Below are positions 45,738 to 54,818 of a stretch of 64,000 nucleotides of DNA, piece after piece. Under the pieces are notes generated by a model, which saw only the letters and a list, made by a program, of their open reading frames with translations, was not told where the DNA came from and ran no database searches. How positions within the stretch are numbered: position 1 is the stretch's first letter; every line of letters starts with the position of its first letter. The translations under genes were made by a program, and so were the position numbers. Source of the DNA: Planctomycetota bacterium (lineage in GTDB: Bacteria; Planctomycetota; PLA2); the NCBI GenBank assembly GCA_021776785.1, contig JAJFFF010000044.1:1-64000 (forward strand), in the 5' to 3' direction.

Positions 45738-46075
45738 CGGGACCACTTCTCGCTTACAAACGGGCGGGACCACTTCTCGCTTGGAGCCTCCATAACTTGC
45801 TTCATGATTGCTGTTTATGTCAATCGTCTGCGGGATTTTTCGCGCAAACTCGCACGCTTCGAGACGGTTCGTGCGGTCGCCTCCAACGTGCCGATACCGT
45901 CGTAAGATATTGCCAATAAACAGCTTGTGGAGTTTAGACCGCCGCCTTGGAAAGCCTGGGGGAAGGCTGGATGAACGCCGGATCCATCGGATTTGCGCGA
46001 AAATTCCCGCAGACGATCGCCATAAACTATTTACGGACAATCTGTTAGGAGCGCTCAGAGCGAGAAGTGGTCCCG
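45738..46075. repeat. Hairpin element C with terminal inverted repeats
   Basis: The left terminus CGGGACCACTTCTCGCTT occurs twice in tandem (45738-45755 and 45765-45782) and its inverse at 46059-46075. Inside, two long imperfect inverted arms face each other: 45813-45848 (with TCGTCTGCGGGATTTTTCGCG) and 45992-46027. The right arm (AAAATTCCCGCAGA...CGCCATAAACT) closely resembles the right inner arm of element A (20098-20126). No coding capacity. It lies between the selenoprotein and the converging metallopeptidase-like gene. Confidence 0.72.
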
Positions 46076-46078
46076 GCT

Positions 46079-46126
46079 GGCCGGCCGGATGGCCGGCCGG
46101 ATGGCCGGCCGGATGGATGGCCGGAT
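46079..46126. repeat. 12-bp minisatellite
   Basis: GGCCGGCCGGAT is repeated perfectly three times (46079-46114), followed by truncated units (GGAT, GGCCGGAT). It abuts the right terminus of element C, close to the end of the minus-strand gene at 46171. Confidence 0.9.
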
Positions 46127-46170
46127 GGGGTGGACTAGTTTTGTGTTTTGGGCCCGTTTTTTTGGGCCTC

Positions 46171-47211
46171 TTAGTTTGGGGTGACCTTGGCGGCGCTGTT
46201 GTGGGTTCCGATACCCTTTTTGCCGCTTCGTTTAGGTGGGGTCATTTGTCGGACTTGTCCCCGGTAGAGGGTTTTTTCCCTCCACTCCCAAGTCGCTTCG
46301 TTTTTTGGGCCCTGGATGAGCTGGATCGGGCCGTAGCGCCACTTCTTGCCGCGACGCGTCATCCAGCGCAGCCGGTTGCCGCGATACCAAGCGACCTTGT
46401 TGTAGTTTGTGCGCGACCGATAGCCGTAGATGAAATCAACCTGCCGCTTGCCGACCGGCAGCACGTCGATCCGCAGGCGCATCCGCGTCGTGTCCGCGAC
46501 GCGCAGCACAATCGCGCCGCGCCCCTCCTCCGCGATGACGCGAAAGCCATGCTCTTGCGGCTCCGCGATCCCGTCGACCACGATCCAATCCAACGGCGCG
46601 AGCCGCCCGCCCGCGTCGCGGTACGCCTGCGCGTAAAAGGTCGTGCGCGCCGCGCCGCGGACCGAGTCGAGGCGCAGCTTGCGAAAGACGTCGGCGTCGA
46701 CGAACAACTTCGCGCGCTCGCCGCGATGAACGCGACTCTGCAGCAACCACTCCCACGCGCCCCACGCCGGCCGTTTTTGGCGCGCCAAAAAGAGAACCGC
46801 GTCGCGATCCGCTTCGCCTTCGATGCGCCAACTGGGACGTTGGCCGTAGCTCGGATTGGAAAGGGCGCCGCGCGCGTGCTGCGCTTCGTGCGCGAGCGCG
46901 CCGGCCAAGGCCCCCGTCAAGCCGTCCCGCCAAAGCGTCGCCTCGGGCCGCGGCGTCATGTAGGCAAACAGCGTGCGCGAACGGTAGTGGTAGTACGCGC
47001 CAAAGTCGGATCGGCGACGAACGTCCACGCGCGCGACGGCCGCGTGCATTTCCTGCGCGGTGCGAAACAACCGCAGGGAGACGTCGCCTTTCACATCGAC
47101 CAAGACATCCCGAACGAGCGCCTTCGCGCCAGCCACGACGGGCGGCGGCACACCGGGCCCGCCCGTGGCCGCAACCGTGGCCCAAAGCGCAAACGCAAAC
47201 GTCGCGGTCAA
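46171..47211 (-). CDS. Putative secreted zinc metallopeptidase-like protein
   Basis: A 346-residue protein. A hydrophobic N-terminus (MTATFAFALWATVAA) looks like a signal peptide. HEAQH at residues 108-112 fits HExxH, and EGEAD (131-135) could supply the third zinc ligand, as in gluzincins and DUF1570-like planctomycete proteins. The second half is rich in Trp, Tyr and Arg and ends in a basic tail. It starts at TTG 47211, inside the stop of the ChaN-like gene (TTGA), so translation is coupled. Activity and substrate are not proven. Confidence 0.65.
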   Translation of the reverse strand: MTATFAFALWATVAATGGPGVPPPVVAGAKALVRDVLVDVKGDVSLRLFRTAQEMHAAVARVDVRRRSDFGAYYHYRSRTLFAYMTPRPEATLWRDGLTGALAGALAHEAQHARGALSNPSYGQRPSWRIEGEADRDAVLFLARQKRPAWGAWEWLLQSRVHRGERAKLFVDADVFRKLRLDSVRGAARTTFYAQAYRDAGGRLAPLDWIVVDGIAEPQEHGFRVIAEEGRGAIVLRVADTTRMRLRIDVLPVGKRQVDFIYGYRSRTNYNKVAWYRGNRLRWMTRRGKKWRYGPIQLIQGPKNEATWEWREKTLYRGQVRQMTPPKRSGKKGIGTHNSAAKVTPN

Positions 47212-48302
47212 CTCTCGCCGTGCTTTGAGCCCGCGTCCTTCGCCGGCTTGTCGGCGGGCTTAGGCGCCGCTCGGGGGGCTTGAAAGTTCGGTGTGATCCA
47301 TACGTAGTCGGCGTAGCGCTTGTCGTGAATCCGCCCGGCAAACGGCGCCACGTTTTGCTCCAGCGCGACGACAACGCGGTAGGGGCCACCAATCCGGCGA
47401 TGCACGCGCGCCGGGATGCCGTAGCGATAGCGGACGTGACCGCGCCCTGCCAAAACGACCATCTGCGCGCCTTCGGGCGCACGGCGCGCCCAGCGCACGG
47501 CGGAGTCGGCCATCACGTCTTCCCACAAGCACTGCGAGAGATAAAACAGCTCGAAGTCGTCGTCGCCCTTCGTTTTCCCTTCGGGGATGGGATGCGATTG
47601 GTAGATCCGTTTGAGGTACGCGCGATGCGCCTTATCCGTCAAGTCGATCGCGGGCAACGAAGCGCGCGAGGGCTCGTCCAACGCGTCGAGGCCGCCATCG
47701 CGCACGGTTTTCGTGATCTCGCGCGCAACGTTGAGCGCGATCACGGGTAGCCGATTGGCCCGCGCAAACTCCATGATCGGACGGTACAGCGCGTAGTCCC
47801 AACCCCAACGCTTCTTGTATTCGGTCCGCTCCAACATCGCGGCCTCGTCGATCCGCCCGTCGATGTACTCGTCGAGCACGGTCTGGAAGCGCCGCTGAAA
47901 CATCTCCATTCCAACGGCGTGCAGCCGACCGCGGTTGTGCAGATACTCAATGATGCGCAACTGCAGAAGGTGATGGTCGGGATTGGGATGGGTCTCGCCG
48001 ACAAACACGAAGTTCGCCTTGGCGAGATCGTCGATCATCGCGCGGAACTTCGCGGGGCGCGCGGTGATGTGCAGCTTCCCACCCGGCAACATGCTGGAAG
48101 GCGGTGCGGGCAAAAACTCGTTGCTCGGCTTGGCACCCTTGGCCGCCGCCGTGCTGGAGGCGTCTGCGGATGCTCCCGCCGCCGCGTCGGACACGTCAGC
48201 GCGCGTTTCCTCGCCAGCGGTTCGCGCGCGCGCCTTCGAATTCGAGGAACAAGCCGCCGCGAGAAGGGCGGCGCACAACGCGGGAATAACCAGTCGGCTC
48301 AT
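47208..48302 (-). CDS. ChaN-like haem-binding lipoprotein
   Basis: A 364-residue protein with a lipoprotein signal (lipobox LAAAC, Cys18) and a low-complexity Ala/Ser linker (about 25-60). A ChaN/Tiki-type domain follows (about 75-330): FVFVGETHPNPDHH, VGMEMFQRRF, YALYRPIMEFARANRLPVIALN and VVLAGRGHVRY. ChaN proteins bind haem and help iron uptake; some relatives have been proposed as peptidases. It lies first in an operon with the metallopeptidase-like gene. Confidence 0.8.
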   Translation of the reverse strand: MSRLVIPALCAALLAAACSSNSKARARTAGEETRADVSDAAAGASADASSTAAAKGAKPSNEFLPAPPSSMLPGGKLHITARPAKFRAMIDDLAKANFVFVGETHPNPDHHLLQLRIIEYLHNRGRLHAVGMEMFQRRFQTVLDEYIDGRIDEAAMLERTEYKKRWGWDYALYRPIMEFARANRLPVIALNVAREITKTVRDGGLDALDEPSRASLPAIDLTDKAHRAYLKRIYQSHPIPEGKTKGDDDFELFYLSQCLWEDVMADSAVRWARRAPEGAQMVVLAGRGHVRYRYGIPARVHRRIGGPYRVVVALEQNVAPFAGRIHDKRYADYVWITPNFQAPRAAPKPADKPAKDAGSKHGES

Positions 48303-48339
48303 ACGCGTGACATCTTAGCTGGAATCACGAATCGCCGCG

Positions 48340-49275
48340 TCACGGAGCAAGCCAAGTCCAGGCGACGTACGCCAGATAGCCGGCCAAAAGAACGCCGCCC
48401 TGGGCGCGGCCGATCCGCCGCGCGCGGTGCAGCAACGGAAACGCGAGCACGGCGAACACCGCCACGATCGGAAAGTCACGTGCAACGTATTGCGGACTCA
48501 CGGGCACAGGCTGAATCACGGCGGTCGTGCCAAGCACAAACAGCAGGTTAAAGAGGTTCGATCCGGCCACGTTCCCCACGGCTAAGTCCGTCTCATTTTT
48601 CCGCACGGCCGAAAGCGTCGCCGCGAGCTCCGGCAACGAAGTCCCCGGCGCGACGATCGACACCGTGATCACGCGCTCCGAAACACCAAGAGTTCGTGCA
48701 ATGTCAGACGCCCCGTGGACCAATAACTCCGCCCCGTACGCGATCCCAACCAAGCCAACGATGATGAGAGCTCCGTCGCGCCACGGGCGCGGGGGCGGCG
48801 GCGTTTCGTTACCCAAGATGACGCGGTTCGCTTGGGCGAAGCGCAGCGAACTCCAGAGGTAGAGCACAAACGCGACGAGCAGCGCGATGCCCGCCAGGCG
48901 CGAAACTTCGCCTTGGGGCCCAACCCACAGCACCAAAAACAAAGCGGCGAGCACACCGAACGGTAAGTCCGCACGGATCACGCGCCGCTCGACGTGCAGC
49001 GTCGCGAGGAGCGCACCGAACCCTAGGATCAAACCGACGTTGGCGATGTTGCTCCCCACAACGTTGCCCAGAGCAATGTCCGGACTGCCGTTGAGCGCCG
49101 CCTGCAACGACACGCCAAGCTCCGGCAACGATGTTCCAAACCCGAGAATGCACGCACCGATCACGACCTTCGGAACGCGATACGCATTCGCGAGCCGCGT
49201 GGCGTGGTGGACGAGCACTTCGCCGCCCAAAAACAAAACGACAATTCCCGCGACCAGGATGAGCGCCGGGCCCAT
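48340..49275 (-). CDS. Na+/Ca2+ exchanger family antiporter
   Basis: A 311-residue inner-membrane protein of the calcium/sodium (CaCA, YrbG-like) family with ten membrane helices in two inverted halves. The alpha-repeat motifs GFGTSLPEL with GNVVGSNIANVGLILG, and APGTSLPEL with GNVAGSNLFNLLFVLG, supply the ion-binding Glu and Asn residues. ATG 49275 gives the normal family start. The frame is open to 49326, but that stretch contains the promoter. The ion pair is inferred from family. Confidence 0.9.
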   Translation of the reverse strand: MGPALILVAGIVVLFLGGEVLVHHATRLANAYRVPKVVIGACILGFGTSLPELGVSLQAALNGSPDIALGNVVGSNIANVGLILGFGALLATLHVERRVIRADLPFGVLAALFLVLWVGPQGEVSRLAGIALLVAFVLYLWSSLRFAQANRVILGNETPPPPRPWRDGALIIVGLVGIAYGAELLVHGASDIARTLGVSERVITVSIVAPGTSLPELAATLSAVRKNETDLAVGNVAGSNLFNLLFVLGTTAVIQPVPVSPQYVARDFPIVAVFAVLAFPLLHRARRIGRAQGGVLLAGYLAYVAWTWLAP

Positions 49276-49297
49276 GAACTCGCTCGCGGCGAGGAGA

Positions 49298-49326
49298 TAT
49301 ATAGTCGTCGGGATCACAGCGGCCAA
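49298..49326 (-). promoter_or_regulatory. Sigma70-type promoter of the antiporter gene
   Basis: On the minus strand TTGGCC (49321-49326) and TATATA (49298-49303) are separated by exactly 17 bases. Transcription would begin near 49291, giving a very short leader before ATG 49275. Confidence 0.65.
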
Positions 49327-49438
49327 CCGGTGGGTTGTAGCCTAAGTGAGGGTCGCGTCTCCACGCCCAATTCGGCCCGCGCAGGCGGTTTCAGCAGAAA
49401 AATTAAGGCGCATCGCACCGGCCGGTCGATGAAAACCT

Positions 49439-51511
49439 GTGATCTGTCGCGGCGTAGGGCGGAGCTGTCTCGTTTGGGCACTCCTTCTCGGTGTGGGGTC
49501 GGCGCTCGCCCCGGTGCGCGCCGACGGTGAGCCCGTGCCGATTCGCCGCCACGTCATCGCGCTCATGGAGGGCTCAGCGCCCGATTCACACACCGAAGAT
49601 GTCGTGCACGAGTTGCTCGAGTTGCCGCTCAACCACTACGGCCTCATCGTGCACCGCCATTACATCCAAAATGGCCCGCCGCCCGCGCGCTGGCTCGAAG
49701 ACGCGCACGCCATCCTCACATACTTCACCGCGTCGGGCGAACCGCAGCCGTGGCTGTGGCCGTGGCTCGAAGATGCCGCGGCGGGGCGACGCGTGCTGCA
49801 CTTCGGCGAGTTCGGGCCGCTCGAGAAGGCTGATCCGGAACGGCTGCGACGCTGGCTCGCCCGCTTCGACTTGGCGTACGACGACGCGTATGTCGGCGCG
49901 GCCGAAGACGTCAACGTCGTGTGGCGCAGCGAAGCGACGTGTCGCTACGAGGCGGATCCACGGGCGCGCGCAACGCACCGCGGACCGCGCAACCTGTCTC
50001 CCAAAAACAAACCGTGGATTCGCACGACGGTCGGTGCGGAGCGCCAAGACGAACGAACGCCGGTCATCACGGGTCCGTGGGGCGGGCTTGCGCTCGATCC
50101 GTGGCCTGTCCGCAAGGGCAGCGACGCGCAAGACCGGCGCTGGCACATCGAGCCGTTCCTGTTTGTGCAGGAGGCGCTGGGGCTGGAACGCCAAATCGCG
50201 CCGCACCCGTGCGTCCTCAACGGCCGCCGCATGTGGATCTTGCAGGTGGATGGCGATGGCTTTGAGTCGCTCTCGACGATTCAACGCGATCAACTCGCCG
50301 CCAAGGTCATGCACGAAGAGATTTTCTTGCAGTACAAGCTGCCGTACACCGTCAGCATCATCGTGCGCAGCCTCACCAAGGACTACAACGTCGTCGAGCC
50401 GACGCCGGCGATGGTGATGGCGCGAAAGATCCTCAACACGCCGTGGATCGAAGCCGCGAGCCACGGCGTCCTGCATACGTTGAAGTGGCAAGTCGACCTG
50501 TTGCCCACACACGGACCGCGCACGATCATGTGGTACCGGTCGCTCAAAAACTACGAGTACAGTCAGGTCAACGAGGTCAAGGATTCGATCCGCTTCATCA
50601 ACGAGCGGTTGCTCGAAAAGGGCAAGCGTTGCGAGGTCATGCTCTGGACCGGCTACGCGAATCCGCGTGAGGATGCGATCCTCGCGGCCTACGACTCCGG
50701 TTCCGTCAACCTCAACGGCGGCGTGTTCCGATGGGACTTGTGGCACGACTCCGTCGGGTACGTGACTCCTTGGTCTCGCCGCGCCGGGCGCGCGCTCCAG
50801 GTGTACGCGGGCGCCGCCAACGAAAACGACTTCGAAGGCTTCTTCACGACGATGCCCGGCTCGTTCGCGCACATCGACCAAACGATCGCACGCACAGGCG
50901 AACCTCGCATCCTGAAACCCGCGGACATCTACATTCACTTCTACAGCGCGGAGTCGCGGGAGCGTTTGCGTTCCGTCCACGATCTCATCAAGAAGTGGGC
51001 GTACGAAAAACCGACGGCGCCGGTGTTTTGCTCCACGTATTCCAATGCCGTGCGATCCGCCGTCAACGGGTCGCGCATCTTTAGGACGCGTGACGGCTGG
51101 GAGCTTCGCGAGTTCGGCCGCTGCCGAACCGCGCGCATCGACGACGAACCAAAGCACGTCGATTTCGCCAAAAGCACGGGGCTGCTTGGAGCGCGCCGGA
51201 TCGGCAAGTCGCTCTACATTCACCTCGCGCAATCGGACGCGCACGTCGTGCTCGCGGACGATCCCGCGCGCTCGCCGCACGTGATCGAGGCGAACTGCCT
51301 CCTGCACCAAGGGTCGCTCGGCAAGAACCACGTTACGTTCGTCGCCGAAGCCGTCCAAGAGCGGATGATCGCGGTCGGTGGCTGGAAGCCCGGCGAGACG
51401 TTGCGCATCGCTTATGGCGAGCAACAGCGCGTCACCGCCGCAGACAACCGCGGCGTCGTGACCGTACGCCTTCCCGAAGGCGGCCGCACGCGGGTCCGTG
51501 TCAGTCGGTAA
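49439..51511 (+). CDS. PelA-type polysaccharide deacetylase protein, copy 1
   Basis: A 690-residue protein starting at GTG 49439 with an N-terminal signal (about residues 8-28). Residues about 33-250 match the Rossmann-like middle part of PelA. Residues about 265-560 form the PelA-type deacetylase: VDGDGFES (about 270), SHGVLHT (about 340; like the NodB HxxxH metal pair), LNGGVFRWD, and IHFYSAES. A beta-rich C-terminal part follows. The PelA glycosidase domain is missing from this protein and lies in the gene at 53660. It would remove acetyl groups from the nascent Pel polymer in the periplasm. A close paralogue follows after 11 bases. Confidence 0.8.
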   Translation: MICRGVGRSCLVWALLLGVGSALAPVRADGEPVPIRRHVIALMEGSAPDSHTEDVVHELLELPLNHYGLIVHRHYIQNGPPPARWLEDAHAILTYFTASGEPQPWLWPWLEDAAAGRRVLHFGEFGPLEKADPERLRRWLARFDLAYDDAYVGAAEDVNVVWRSEATCRYEADPRARATHRGPRNLSPKNKPWIRTTVGAERQDERTPVITGPWGGLALDPWPVRKGSDAQDRRWHIEPFLFVQEALGLERQIAPHPCVLNGRRMWILQVDGDGFESLSTIQRDQLAAKVMHEEIFLQYKLPYTVSIIVRSLTKDYNVVEPTPAMVMARKILNTPWIEAASHGVLHTLKWQVDLLPTHGPRTIMWYRSLKNYEYSQVNEVKDSIRFINERLLEKGKRCEVMLWTGYANPREDAILAAYDSGSVNLNGGVFRWDLWHDSVGYVTPWSRRAGRALQVYAGAANENDFEGFFTTMPGSFAHIDQTIARTGEPRILKPADIYIHFYSAESRERLRSVHDLIKKWAYEKPTAPVFCSTYSNAVRSAVNGSRIFRTRDGWELREFGRCRTARIDDEPKHVDFAKSTGLLGARRIGKSLYIHLAQSDAHVVLADDPARSPHVIEANCLLHQGSLGKNHVTFVAEAVQERMIAVGGWKPGETLRIAYGEQQRVTAADNRGVVTVRLPEGGRTRVRVSR

Positions 51512-51522
51512 TCGGTGCCGGA

Positions 51523-53634
51523 TTGGGCGGGCTCCATCAAGTCGGGTCACCCTCCGTCCGAAAACGATGGGTGTCTCTATGGGGTCGATGCGCGTGGATC
51601 GTAGCGCTACTTTGGTTTGCGAGCGCGCCGGCGACCGCCGGCGAACCCGTGCGACGCCACGTCCTCGCGCTCCTTGAAGGTGCGGGTCCCAACGCCGAAG
51701 TCGAGGACCCGGTCCACACGCTGCTCGAGATGCCACTCAACCATCTCGGATTGGTTGTACACCGCCACTACATCGACAAGGGGCCGCCGCCGGATGCTTG
51801 GTTAAACGAATCGTGTGCCGTACTCACGTACTTCACGTCGATTCCGAAGCAACCGGTCGCGTGGTTGTGGCCGTGGATGGAACGAGCTCGCGTGGGACGA
51901 CGCGTGTTGCACTTTGGAAACTTCGGAGTGCTGCACCTCGAACCCAACCGTTTGGCGCGCTGGCTCAAGCACTTCGGCCTCGACCACGACAGCGTCACCA
52001 TCGACGACGCCGGACAGGTTAGCGTGCGCTTCGTCAGCCACCCGCTCTGTCTGTACGAAGCCGATCCCCGCAGCGCGGCCATTCACTTGGGCCCACGCAG
52101 CAAGTCGAACAAGAATCAAGTATGGGTCGAGACGGCGTGGAACGAGAAGCCGGACGACAAGCGCGCGCCGGTCGTGCTGGGCGACTGGGGAGGCATCGCG
52201 CTCTACCCTTGGGCCATCCGTCACGGAAGCGGCGATGTCGATCAACGTTGGCACATCGATCCGTTTCTATTTTTGCGCGACGCCCTCGGGGTAGCGGGCC
52301 AACCCGCGCCTCACCCGAGCGTGCTCAACGGCCGCCGGATGTGGATCACGCAAGTGGACGGCGATGGATTCGAGTCGCTGTCGACGGTGAAACGGGGCGA
52401 GTACTGCGCCGAAGTCATGGATCGCGAAATTTTTTCGCGCTACCGGCTGCCGTACACGGTCAGCGTGATCGTGCGCAGCCTGACGGACGACTTCGCGGTT
52501 GCCGAGCCGACGCGCGCGATGAAGGTCGCGCGGACGATCCTTAACCGGCCTTGGATCGAACCGGCAAGCCACGGCGTGTTGCACACGTTGAAATGGCAAG
52601 TCGACCTCTTGCCGACGCACAAAGCGCGGACGATCATGTGGTACGCGTCGCTCAAGAACTACGAGTACAGCCAGATCAACGAGGTGAGCGAATCGATTCG
52701 CTTCATCAACACGCGCCTGCTCAACCCCGACAAGCGCTGCGCCGTGATGCTGTGGACAGGAGCCGCCAATCCGCGCGAAAACGCCATTGCAGCCGCCGAC
52801 GCCGCGGGCGCGGTCAACCTCAACGGCGGCGTGTTTCGCTGGGACATCTGGTACGACTCGGTGAGCTACGTTTCGCCGTGGTCGCGCCGCGTCGGCCAGA
52901 CGCTGCAGGTGTACGCGGGCGCCGCCAACGAAAACGACTTCGAAGGTTTCTTCACGACGATGCCCGGCTCGTTCCGCCATATCGACACAACGCTCGAACG
53001 CACTGGGTCGCCGCGCATTCTGAAACCCGTCGATCTCTACATCCACTTCTACAGCGCGGAGAATGCGGGCCGCTTGGCAACCATTCACCAACTGATCAAG
53101 AAGTGGGCTTACGAGAAGCCGACCGCGCCGGTCCACGCATCGGTGTACGCCCGCGCGGTGCGCTCGGCCGTGAACACGGCGAAGATCGAACGCAACGAAG
53201 ACGGCTGGACGATGATCGACTTTCACGACTGCCGTACGGTTCGCATCGATGGCGACCGGCGCCACGTGGACCTCCATGCGAGTAACGGCTTACTCGGCGC
53301 CCGGCGCATCGGTGAATCGCTTTACGTTCACCTCGCGCAGTCGGACGCGCGCGTCGTGCTGCGCAAAGAAACGACCGTGCACCCACACATCCGGGAAGCC
53401 AACTGCCTCCTGGACGACGGCAAGATCACGCCGCACGGCGTGCGTGTCCGTGCGTCCGGGGTTCAAGAGCAAACCATCGTGTTCGCCGGCTTGCCGAAGA
53501 GCCGGTTCATCCGCGTGCTCGTCGACGCCACGACGGCGGAACGGCGCACCGAACCCGATGGCACGATCACCGTGCGGGTCCCCGCCGGACACCAAACACG
53601 CGTGGAAGTCGGCTCGATCGCCGACGCGGAGTGA
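51523..53634 (+). CDS. PelA-type polysaccharide deacetylase protein, copy 2
   Basis: A 703-residue close paralogue of the preceding protein, with the same order of parts: signal segment (CAWIVALLWFASAPATAG), Rossmann-like part, deacetylase with VDGDGFES (about 278), ASHGVLHT (about 346), LNGGVFRWD and IHFYSAEN, and a C-terminal beta part. All putative metal residues are kept, so both copies may be active. The start is uncertain: TTG 51523 or GTG 51571, which gives a more typical signal peptide. It is probably co-transcribed with copy 1. Confidence 0.8.
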   Translation: MGGLHQVGSPSVRKRWVSLWGRCAWIVALLWFASAPATAGEPVRRHVLALLEGAGPNAEVEDPVHTLLEMPLNHLGLVVHRHYIDKGPPPDAWLNESCAVLTYFTSIPKQPVAWLWPWMERARVGRRVLHFGNFGVLHLEPNRLARWLKHFGLDHDSVTIDDAGQVSVRFVSHPLCLYEADPRSAAIHLGPRSKSNKNQVWVETAWNEKPDDKRAPVVLGDWGGIALYPWAIRHGSGDVDQRWHIDPFLFLRDALGVAGQPAPHPSVLNGRRMWITQVDGDGFESLSTVKRGEYCAEVMDREIFSRYRLPYTVSVIVRSLTDDFAVAEPTRAMKVARTILNRPWIEPASHGVLHTLKWQVDLLPTHKARTIMWYASLKNYEYSQINEVSESIRFINTRLLNPDKRCAVMLWTGAANPRENAIAAADAAGAVNLNGGVFRWDIWYDSVSYVSPWSRRVGQTLQVYAGAANENDFEGFFTTMPGSFRHIDTTLERTGSPRILKPVDLYIHFYSAENAGRLATIHQLIKKWAYEKPTAPVHASVYARAVRSAVNTAKIERNEDGWTMIDFHDCRTVRIDGDRRHVDLHASNGLLGARRIGESLYVHLAQSDARVVLRKETTVHPHIREANCLLDDGKITPHGVRVRASGVQEQTIVFAGLPKSRFIRVLVDATTAERRTEPDGTITVRVPAGHQTRVEVGSIADAE

Positions 53635-53659
53635 GTGGACCGTCGCGCGCGGGAGGACC

Positions 53660-54643
53660 TTAGTCCTTCGGCAGCCGATCGACCGGCGACCGCGTCACAA
53701 ACGTCTTGTAGCCGCGCGCCGTGTTGCTCGCCACGACGGCCGCACGGTGTTGCGGGTCGATCACGTACTCCACGACGAACACCGGAATGTTGCGCTTGAC
53801 CCACAGGTCGAGGACGCGCTCGTGCTCCGCGGTGGACCAATCGCCGGTGGCCGGGATCGGTTGATCGCCGGCCTCGGGATCGTCCCAGAGCGCCTTCGCG
53901 TTCCCGTAAAAATGTACGCTTTCCTGGCTCACGCCATCGACCCAGCGATAGAACTCGGGGACGGCTTCCGCCAAGGGCCCGCCGTTTTGAGCGACGACCA
54001 AGAAGCCGGGCTTGCGACGGCGCGCGTAGGCACGGAGATCGCGAATCAGCTCCGCCATCGCGCGCGCCGGATTGACGGCTGCCTGTTGGGCGGCCGCCAC
54101 GATGGCAGGCTCGCGATATCCGAGCACCCAGTCCAGATACACACCGTCAAATCCGTCGTCGATCGCCTGATCGAGCAGCGCATGCGGCGACCCCCACAGG
54201 CGCACACGCCAACGCTTGTCCCAAAATGAGACGGGGTAGTTGCCCGCCCACCCGTCCGGATCCACCGTTACCAGGAACGACGGGAAGCCAGGCGCGTCCT
54301 TGGTCGGCGCGCGCCACTCGCCACGAATCCAATACGGTCGGTAGCTCTCCGCTTGCCCGACGTTGAGATACGCAAGGCACAGCCCGTGCTCTTGTGCGCG
54401 CGCAACAACCGACGCCGTGGGGAAGCTCTCTTGGCCACGTACGGTGCGCGTAGGCTCGATCACGACGACGTCGGCTCGCGCGGCAACCAATCGATCGACG
54501 GCGCCCTCGCGCTCCAAGCCATCGAGCTGCATCACCCAGGAACGAGCGGCCGCCAGGCTGCGCGGCGAAGGCGAGTCCAAGGGCGTCGTTGTCTTGCACC
54601 CGGCCGCGATCCACAAACTCAAAAGAACCAACGTTGCTCGCAC
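53660..54643 (-). CDS. PelA-type glycosidase lipoprotein (GH114/GH166-like)
   Basis: A 327-residue protein starting at GTG 54643 with a lipoprotein signal (LSLWIAAGC, Cys near 17). The body is a TIM-barrel of the COG2342 (endo-alpha-1,4-polygalactosaminidase; TM1410) group: AYLNVGQAESYRPYW, DGFDGVYLDWVLGY, VAQNGG and FVVEYV. This corresponds to the N-terminal hydrolase domain of PelA, here a separate gene on the opposite strand between the deacetylase copies and pelB. It would trim or cut Pel galactosaminoglycan at the outer membrane or periplasm. Longer open frames upstream lack a signal. Confidence 0.78.
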   Translation of the reverse strand: MRATLVLLSLWIAAGCKTTTPLDSPSPRSLAAARSWVMQLDGLEREGAVDRLVAARADVVVIEPTRTVRGQESFPTASVVARAQEHGLCLAYLNVGQAESYRPYWIRGEWRAPTKDAPGFPSFLVTVDPDGWAGNYPVSFWDKRWRVRLWGSPHALLDQAIDDGFDGVYLDWVLGYREPAIVAAAQQAAVNPARAMAELIRDLRAYARRRKPGFLVVAQNGGPLAEAVPEFYRWVDGVSQESVHFYGNAKALWDDPEAGDQPIPATGDWSTAEHERVLDLWVKRNIPVFVVEYVIDPQHRAAVVASNTARGYKTFVTRSPVDRLPKD

Positions 54644-54818
54644 ACTCTGTCTATCGGCGGTTTCAGCAACACACAGTGAAATGCCGAAAAGGGAGGGTCC
54701 GAAAGTCTTGTCCGGGCGGGATGAGGCGGTTTGGACATAGGAACAGCGCCGAGGGCGGTCGGCGACAGCATCGGTCTGTCCACGCCTAACGCGTTCAGCG
54801 GGAAGCGGGCTTGGGGCA

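Noticed and set aside
49586..51736. Antisense open frame of 716 codons opposite the first deacetylase gene
   Set aside because: It is a by-product of high GC at third positions; no start signal, no family-like sequence, and the plus strand clearly encodes a PelA-type protein.
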